Assembly (NCBI GenBank): GCA_001417715.1
Contig: BBRT01000070.1
Span: 1 to 61,454 of the forward strand
Reading direction: 5' to 3'
DNA: 61,454 nt
Origin: Candidatus Symbiothrix dinenymphae
GTDB lineage: Bacteria; Bacteroidota; Bacteroidia; Bacteroidales; Azobacteroidaceae
Both the position numbers and the translations under genes were made by a program. Every line of letters starts with the position of its first letter. The first letter of the stretch is position 1. The notes beneath the pieces are model-generated. The model searched no databases. It saw only the letters and a program-made list of their open reading frames with translations, and had not been told where the DNA came from. Shown here in pieces: positions 56,918-61,454 of the stretch.

Positions 56918-58735
56918 ATGGCAAAAAAAAGAAGGCATAATGCAATGACGGTGCTTTTGGCGTGGCGCGAAAAGCACATTAAGGAGCGCAATTTCATTCT
57001 GATACTCAGTTTTGTGATTGGCATTCTCACGGCTGTTGCTGCCATCATTTTGCATGGATTTATTGACATTATCAAGCGGTTTTTGACCGAAAATATTGAT
57101 ATTTCCGGTGCCAACTGGGTCTATCTGGTGTATCCGATTATTGGGATTTTGCTGTCGGGGCTTTTTATCAAATACATGGTTAAGGACGACATTGGGCATG
57201 GTGTGACCAAGATTTTGTTCGCCCTTTCGCAGCGCAAAGCCCGCATCAAATCGCATAATATGTGGAGTTCGCTGGTCGCAAGTTCGGTAACTATTGGCTT
57301 TGGCGGGTCTGTGGGGGCGGAGGCACCGATTGTGCTCACCGGCTCGGCGATTGGCTCTAATCTGGGGCAGTTGTTTAAGATGGAGCAAAAAACGCTGATG
57401 CTGCTCGTCGGTTGTGGGGCTTCGGGGGCTATTGCGGGCATTTTCAAGGCTCCGATTGCGGGGTTGCTGTTCACGATTGAGGTGCTGATGCTCGATTTGA
57501 CGACCGCCTCTGTGCTGCCGTTGCTCATTTCGTCCGTCACCGCCGCCAGCATTGCCTACATCGTGAATGGCACGGAGGCGATATTCAAATTCAGTCAAAA
57601 CGAATCTTTCGATATGGCGCGCATCCCTTACGTGCTGCTGCTGGGCATTGCGTGCGGATTTTTTGCGCTCTATTTCACCCGCGCGATGATTTGGATTGAG
57701 GGCGTTTTCAAGCGGCTGAAAACGTTTTGGAAAAAATTTGCACTCGGAGCCACCATTTTGAGTATTCTCATCTTCTTATTGCCACCTTTGTATGGCGAAG
57801 GCTACGACACGATTTTGCTTTTGCTGGACAATGATTACGACACGCTGATGGACGGCAGCTTGTTTTATGGGCTGAACAAAAGTTATTGGGGCATCATCAT
57901 TTTTATGGCTTTGGTGATGTTCACGAAAGTGTTTGCATCGAGCGCGACCAATGGCGGCGGCGGTTGTGGTGGGGTTTTTGCGCCCTCGCTGTTTTTGGGC
58001 AGCATTGTCGGCTTCATTTTTGCGCACACGCTAAATATGGCTCTTCCGCTATTTCTGTTTGATGACAGTGCAACGCATTTGCCGGAGGAAAATTTTGCGC
58101 TGATGGGCATGGCGGGCGTGATGGCGGGCGTGATGCACTCGCCTCTGACTGCGGTTTTCCTGATTGCAGAACTCACCGGCGGCTTCGACCTGTTTTTGCC
58201 GCTGATGATTGTTACGATGAGTGCCTATTTCACGATAAAACTGTTCAATCCATACAGCATTTATTCCTACCGCCTGGCGCAAAAAGGCGAACTGATGACC
58301 CACGACAAGGATAAAGCCGTGCTGACACTGATGAATATCGAAGCCGTCATCGAAAACGATTTCACCATCGTGCACCCCGAAATGACGCTCGGCGATATGG
58401 TGAAAGCCATTTCTAAGTCGAAGCGCAACGTTTTCCCCGTGACCGACGACAAAAACGTCCTGCGAGGCATCGTCCTGCTCGACAACATCCGCAACATCAT
58501 GTTTCGCCCCGAATGGTACGACCGAATGCTGGTAAACAAATTCATGGTGTCGCCCCCCGCAAAAATCTACAACCACATGCCCGCCGAAAAAATCATGCAG
58601 GTGTTTGAAGAAACCAAAGCATGGAACCTGCCCGTAATCGACAGCGAAGGGCACTATCTGGGCTTCATCTCGCAATCGAAGATTTTCAATGCCTATCGGT
58701 CGGTGTTGCAGGAGCATTTTTCGGAAGAAGCCTGA
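56918..58735 (+). CDS. ClC-family chloride channel/transporter with CBS domains
   Basis: 605 residues from the ATG at 56918; the longer frame starts before the promoter. Selectivity motifs: GFGGSVGAEAPIVLTGS (GREGP-like, keeping the gating-type Glu), GIFKAPIAGLLFTIEV and GGGGCGGVFAPSLFLG. About ten membrane helices are followed by two CBS domains (470-600; VHPEMTLGDMVKAISKS, PVTDDKNVLRGIV, LPVIDSEGHYLGFIS) that may sense nucleotides. Moves chloride across the inner membrane. Confidence 0.92.
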   Translation: MAKKRRHNAMTVLLAWREKHIKERNFILILSFVIGILTAVAAIILHGFIDIIKRFLTENIDISGANWVYLVYPIIGILLSGLFIKYMVKDDIGHGVTKILFALSQRKARIKSHNMWSSLVASSVTIGFGGSVGAEAPIVLTGSAIGSNLGQLFKMEQKTLMLLVGCGASGAIAGIFKAPIAGLLFTIEVLMLDLTTASVLPLLISSVTAASIAYIVNGTEAIFKFSQNESFDMARIPYVLLLGIACGFFALYFTRAMIWIEGVFKRLKTFWKKFALGATILSILIFLLPPLYGEGYDTILLLLDNDYDTLMDGSLFYGLNKSYWGIIIFMALVMFTKVFASSATNGGGGCGGVFAPSLFLGSIVGFIFAHTLNMALPLFLFDDSATHLPEENFALMGMAGVMAGVMHSPLTAVFLIAELTGGFDLFLPLMIVTMSAYFTIKLFNPYSIYSYRLAQKGELMTHDKDKAVLTLMNIEAVIENDFTIVHPEMTLGDMVKAISKSKRNVFPVTDDKNVLRGIVLLDNIRNIMFRPEWYDRMLVNKFMVSPPAKIYNHMPAEKIMQVFEETKAWNLPVIDSEGHYLGFISQSKIFNAYRSVLQEHFSEEA

Positions 58736-58738
58736 ATA

Positions 58739-59173
58739 TAGAGTTTAGTTAGTAGAGTTTAGAGTTTAGTTTTTTTTGATATAGTTTTTTTATGGAAGTT
58801 GAGAAGACGGCTCGGTATAAGAGTAGGGTGTTTGCAGTTCGGATTGTGAACTTGTATAAGTATTTGTGTGGTGAGAAGCGGGAGTTTGTGTTGTCAAAAC
58901 AGCTTCTGCGGAGTGGCACGAGTATTGGTGCTAATTTGGCGGAAGCCGAATATGGAATAAGTGAAAAAGATTTCTTGTTGAAGGTGTATATCGCGTTGAA
59001 AGAAGCCGCAGAAACAATCTATTGGCTTGATATACTATGTGAAACAGAATTTATAAATAACGATGAGTATAAGTCAATGAAAAGCGATTGTGAGGAAATC
59101 CTGAAAATGCTGAAATCCACCACAAAAGCGCTAACTCAAAAACTAAACTCTAAACTCTAATCACTAAACTCTA
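58739..59173. mobile_element. Four-helix-bundle cassette with 36-bp terminal inverted repeats
   Basis: The left end 58739-58774 (TAGAGTTTAG, then TAGAGTTTAGAGTTTAGTTT) is the inverted copy of 59138-59173, with about three mismatches in 36 bp. The single gene inside uses the right repeat for its last codons. Similar AGAGTTTAG words occur at 49592 and 54055. Confidence 0.7.
58792..59160 (+). CDS. Four-helix-bundle (23S rRNA IVP family) protein
   Basis: 122 residues. RYKSRVFAVRIVNLYKYL, EFVLSKQLLRSGTSIGANLA, EAEYGISEKDFLLKVYIALK and EAAETIYWLDILCETEFI match the family first seen in intervening sequences of 23S rRNA genes and related to Avd of diversity-generating retroelements. No reverse transcriptase or rRNA gene is nearby. 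The C-terminus (QKLNSKL) lies in the terminal repeat. Confidence 0.9.
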   Translation: MEVEKTARYKSRVFAVRIVNLYKYLCGEKREFVLSKQLLRSGTSIGANLAEAEYGISEKDFLLKVYIALKEAAETIYWLDILCETEFINNDEYKSMKSDCEEILKMLKSTTKALTQKLNSKL

Positions 59174-59181
59174 AATAAATT

Positions 59182-59448
59182 ATGTTTAAGTTTTTTTTAC
59201 TTGTAGTTTTATTTCTGCTCTTATTGTCGGGAGGATTCATCATATTTAGTGTTTCCTTCCTGAAATCCATTGCGCAAAAGCTATTTGGTGTCAATTTCAC
59301 GCAAACACAAAGTGGCAGGCAACAGCAAGCTAAACAACAGCAAGCTGCACAGCAACAGCGCACGAAAACGCAACCGCAGCCGGAAGTCAAAGAAAAACTC
59401 ATTGATGCCAATGAGGGTGAATATGTTGATTTTGAGGAGATTAAGTAG
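59182..59448 (+). CDS. DUF4834 family membrane protein
   Basis: 88 residues. An N-terminal membrane helix (FFLLVVLFLLLLSGGFIIF), a Gln-rich linker and a conserved acidic tail (DANEGEYVDFEEIK) are the DUF4834 pattern, typical of Bacteroidetes. Function unknown. Confidence 0.8.
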   Translation: MFKFFLLVVLFLLLLSGGFIIFSVSFLKSIAQKLFGVNFTQTQSGRQQQAKQQQAAQQQRTKTQPQPEVKEKLIDANEGEYVDFEEIK

Positions 59449-59455
59449 TGATGCG

Positions 59456-59857
59456 CTACGACACAGCCATCAAATCGGCTCCTAATTTGTGCAATCCGGC
59501 GATGATTTTTTCGCGTTGTGGCTTGCGTGGTTTTTTCAACCCTGAACTGTAATGGCTCAGTTGCGACGGGTGAATGCCGGATGCTTTTGCAAGTGCTGTT
59601 TTTGTTACCGTCCCGTCAATGTATTTCAGCAACGCTTCAATGTCAAATTCAAATACCAATTCGTATTCACCTTGCAAAATTTCAGGAATGGATTTATCGC
59701 GTTCTTCTAAACATTCCAAATAAAATTTTATGACATCTTTGGCATCCTGCATTGCTTTTACCACCGTTTCTCCAAACCCGAAGATGTTATCTATCTCACG
59801 AAAACAAACCCCGTAACCATCTCTTCCTAATTCTAATACAACATGTATCTGTTTCAT
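59456..59857 (-). CDS. HicB-like antitoxin without HicA
   Basis: 133 residues. The N-terminal HicB domain (VVLELGRDGYGVCFREIDNI, FGFGETVVKAMQDAKDVIKF) is followed by a helix-turn-helix (TKTALAKASGIHPSQLSHYS then SGLKKPRKPQREKIIAGLHK). HicB is normally encoded beside the small RNase HicA. The 100 bp upstream and the DUF4834 gene downstream leave no room for one, so it is an orphan. Confidence 0.82.
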   Translation of the reverse strand: MKQIHVVLELGRDGYGVCFREIDNIFGFGETVVKAMQDAKDVIKFYLECLEERDKSIPEILQGEYELVFEFDIEALLKYIDGTVTKTALAKASGIHPSQLSHYSSGLKKPRKPQREKIIAGLHKLGADLMAVS

Positions 59858-59958
59858 AAATAAATATTTTAAATGAATACCGAATATATTACCTATTTCT
59901 TTCTGCGTTTATCCCGTAGGGTGGGGTGTCAAAAAGATTGTTATTTCCAAGAAAATAT

Positions 59959-61185
59959 TCACGCAACTTTTTTCATAAGATTTATTTTTTCACCAAACAG
60001 AGTTTCACCAATATTTTCTTTTTTCCACTCCTTCAATCGATCTATTGAGACAGTTTCAAATTGTTTTTTCAAATTACTATTGTTGCCAAGCATAGCCGAT
60101 ATACAAAGCGACAAATCGCTAATTCCTACCGATTTGTTTGTTTTGACAAGTTCTTTGTATTTTCCAAAACAGGATTCTATAATGTCGCTCGAACAAATTA
60201 CACACTCCCGTCCGCTCACCCTTAGCTGCATTTTATGAACATACTCTATAAATTTTGATTTGATAATCTCTGCGTTCGCATTGTTCTGTGCGTCAAGTAA
60301 TTGCAATGCTTCGTTTATACTTGCCGTACTCATGCCATTTTTCTTCATTATTTTTTGTGTCTGATTCATGCTGCAAAGCAATTCGTAAGTCTCTAATATA
60401 AAGGTTTTGTATAGAGGCAAAAATTTTAATTTTTCGCATTCGTCTTCTGTTAAACAATTGTTTTCCAAAAGTTTAAGCATCTTTACTCCCCACTTGAAAA
60501 GTGGTGTCAGGTTCATGTATCGGGACATTATTCGTTGATTGGGAGGCACGATGCGAGCACATTTACCCATCGAAAGTTTTGCACGCATATCAGATAGTTC
60601 TTTTGTGTAATTCTTAAATATTTCATCTTCCTCAAAAAGATGCTGCATCATCCATGAAAATTTGTGATTTATATCTTCTATATGTTTGATATTCAAAATA
60701 CTAAATGCCTTTGTCAGATTGCTTCCGAGGTCGGATACAGCATATTCAATCTGCTTAATATCTATGGTGTTTTTTATTACTTCTGCAATCTCTTCAGCCT
60801 TCCAAGACGTTGATACTTTTATTTTCAACGGAGTTATATCATTGTATTTCAAGTAACTACCCTTGTTTTCCATTGAAACAGGAACGGCTATTACAAACAA
60901 TAATTTTTTGTTGCCAAATTGAATACTTTCATCGGCTATCAAAATCCATTTTTGGGTGTTAAAATATTCCTTTTCCCGAAAATTTCCTACACCTTGTTTT
61001 TTAGTCCAAAGCAGTATGGTAGTATGTGTTGGAGTCCCAAGATTTAAATGCAAGCAAAGATGAAGCTCGCAAAATATCTTACTCGCAGCCCTGAAACTAA
61101 CACCAACACGCAATACTAACGATAATGCAAGTTGTATTATAAAATCGTCATAACGATGATATTTTGGACGATTTTTACAAGGCAA
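59959..61185 (-). CDS. DDE-type transposase (ORF B)
   Basis: 408 residues if started at TTG 61185, but the frame stays open upstream (TERDNSVVLLPCKNRPKYHR) to the A10 run. Candidate DDE residues: Asp in WILIADESIQFGNKKL, Asp in YAVSDLGSNLTKAF, Glu in CSSDIIESCFGKYKEL. The SDIIESxFGKYK motif is typical of IS transposases from Bacteroidetes. Full-length protein is probably made by -1 frameshifting from ORF A. Confidence 0.85.
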   Translation of the reverse strand: MPCKNRPKYHRYDDFIIQLALSLVLRVGVSFRAASKIFCELHLCLHLNLGTPTHTTILLWTKKQGVGNFREKEYFNTQKWILIADESIQFGNKKLLFVIAVPVSMENKGSYLKYNDITPLKIKVSTSWKAEEIAEVIKNTIDIKQIEYAVSDLGSNLTKAFSILNIKHIEDINHKFSWMMQHLFEEDEIFKNYTKELSDMRAKLSMGKCARIVPPNQRIMSRYMNLTPLFKWGVKMLKLLENNCLTEDECEKLKFLPLYKTFILETYELLCSMNQTQKIMKKNGMSTASINEALQLLDAQNNANAEIIKSKFIEYVHKMQLRVSGRECVICSSDIIESCFGKYKELVKTNKSVGISDLSLCISAMLGNNSNLKKQFETVSIDRLKEWKKENIGETLFGEKINLMKKVA

Positions 61186-61190
61186 TAATA

Positions 61191-61403
61191 CTACGCTGTT
61201 ATCTCGTTCAGTTTTTTTTTTATCTGCGACAAATCATTTTCATACCTGTCTGCACGCTCTTTATTTGCAAAAGATTTTTCTTTCCAACTGTCGCGACTGT
61301 GTTCTATTTCCTTAATTCGCTTTTTTAGTCGCTTAATCGCTTTGGAACGCTCAATTGATTTGGCTTTCCATAATTCAATACTTTGTTGCTCTTTTGTATC
61401 CAT
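61191..61403 (-). CDS. ORF A of the insertion sequence
   Basis: 70 residues from the ATG at 61403, chosen because a promoter core TATCTTTGC lies at 61424-61432. Highly charged and helical (SIERSKAIKRLKKRIKEIEH, SRDSWKEKS), suggesting a coiled coil or DNA-binding leader. It ends SQIKKKLNEITA; the AAA AAA AAA codons form the slippery run. Confidence 0.75.
   Translation of the reverse strand: MDTKEQQSIELWKAKSIERSKAIKRLKKRIKEIEHSRDSWKEKSFANKERADRYENDLSQIKKKLNEITA
61212..61221 (-). promoter_or_regulatory. A10 slippery run, candidate -1 frameshift site
   Basis: Ten adenines on the coding strand. ORF A reads ATA AAA AAA AAA CTG; the ORF B frame, one base back, reads AAA ACT GAA CGA GAT without a stop and continues into the transposase. 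Confidence 0.7.
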
Positions 61404-61454
61404 ATTTATTATTCTTTTTGGCTGCAAAGATACATATTTAGAACGAATAAATAA

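Larger units (their letters stand above)
59930..61450 (-). mobile_element. Insertion sequence with two overlapping-frame ORFs
   Basis: Includes the transposase ORF (59959-61185) and the short upstream ORF (61191-61403). The ends are approximate: I could not find convincing terminal inverted repeats, and the right end may lie beyond the window. Confidence 0.6.

Noticed and set aside
58792-59160. Avd component of a diversity-generating retroelement
   Set aside because: The four-helix-bundle protein is in the same broad family, but no reverse transcriptase, template repeat or variable repeat is present.
1-61454. tRNA and rRNA genes
   Set aside because: No cloverleaf-like segments with TTCRA and CCA ends and no rRNA signature sequences were noticed; a tRNAscan-SE run would settle it.

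Overview
The window looks like a chromosome segment of a Bacteroidota bacterium, most likely of the Bacteroidales. Nearly every transcription unit starts with the Bacteroidetes promoter core TAnnTTTG (for example TACCTTTGC). Two surface proteins end in type IX secretion (T9SS) sorting domains, several genes encode PorT-like outer-membrane barrels, and DUF4834 and DUF433 family proteins are present. The species cannot be told from the sequence. Many decayed genes, in-frame palindromes and MITE-like repeats suggest a genome under relaxed selection, possibly host-associated (inference).

Layout. 0.2-5.8 kb: OmpA relic, transglutaminase-like protein, barrel, VWA lipoprotein, a T9SS BspA-like protein and its barrel partner. 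5.7-8.8 kb: an AbiEi/AbiEii-like cassette bracketed by a 116-bp direct repeat, a polyprenyl synthase, an ATPase relic and a broken BrnT/BrnA pair. 8.8-12.4 kb: a structured RNA leader, LPP20-like lipoproteins, a Sel1 protein and an ATPase-TIR protein. 12.4-16.9 kb: a T9SS GLUG protein with a second barrel partner and a further barrel. 16.9-22 kb: a structured RNA, then a mobile element (Rep-like gene, two serine recombinases) abutting a PIN gene that lacks an ATG. 22-27 kb: alaS and a TPR protein. 27-31 kb: a Cys-rich methyltransferase-like/DUF1848 operon, VapBC, an orphan DUF433 and a broken RhuM-Fic gene. 31-39.5 kb: a methyltransferase/coiled-coil/membrane fusion, a DUF4143 ATPase with a repeat array, mutY and a giant GLUG lipoprotein. 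39.6-51.3 kb: M3 peptidase, acyltransferase, thioredoxin-like protein, RecD-like helicase, nucleotidyltransferase modules, proBAC and a lipoprotein. 51.3-61.4 kb: a second structured RNA copy, a secreted endonuclease/phosphatase coupled to a DUF3791/DUF3990 module, hslR, a second DUF4143 ATPase with an array, a porin, a ClC channel, a four-helix-bundle cassette with terminal inverted repeats, an orphan HicB and an insertion sequence with a likely -1 frameshift.

The strongest candidate for something undescribed is a family of long structured RNAs seen three times (about 8.83-9.10, 16.94-17.35 and 51.34-51.74 kb), each downstream of a promoter and upstream of an envelope-protein gene. Two copies keep the same order of helices while almost every base pair in those helices has changed. 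A second candidate is the pairing of each DUF4143 ATPase gene with an array of roughly 32-bp repeats just upstream of its promoter. A third theme is toxin-antitoxin modules in which the toxin is broken or missing while the antitoxin is intact. Housekeeping genes recognised with confidence are alaS, mutY, proB, proA, proC and hslR.
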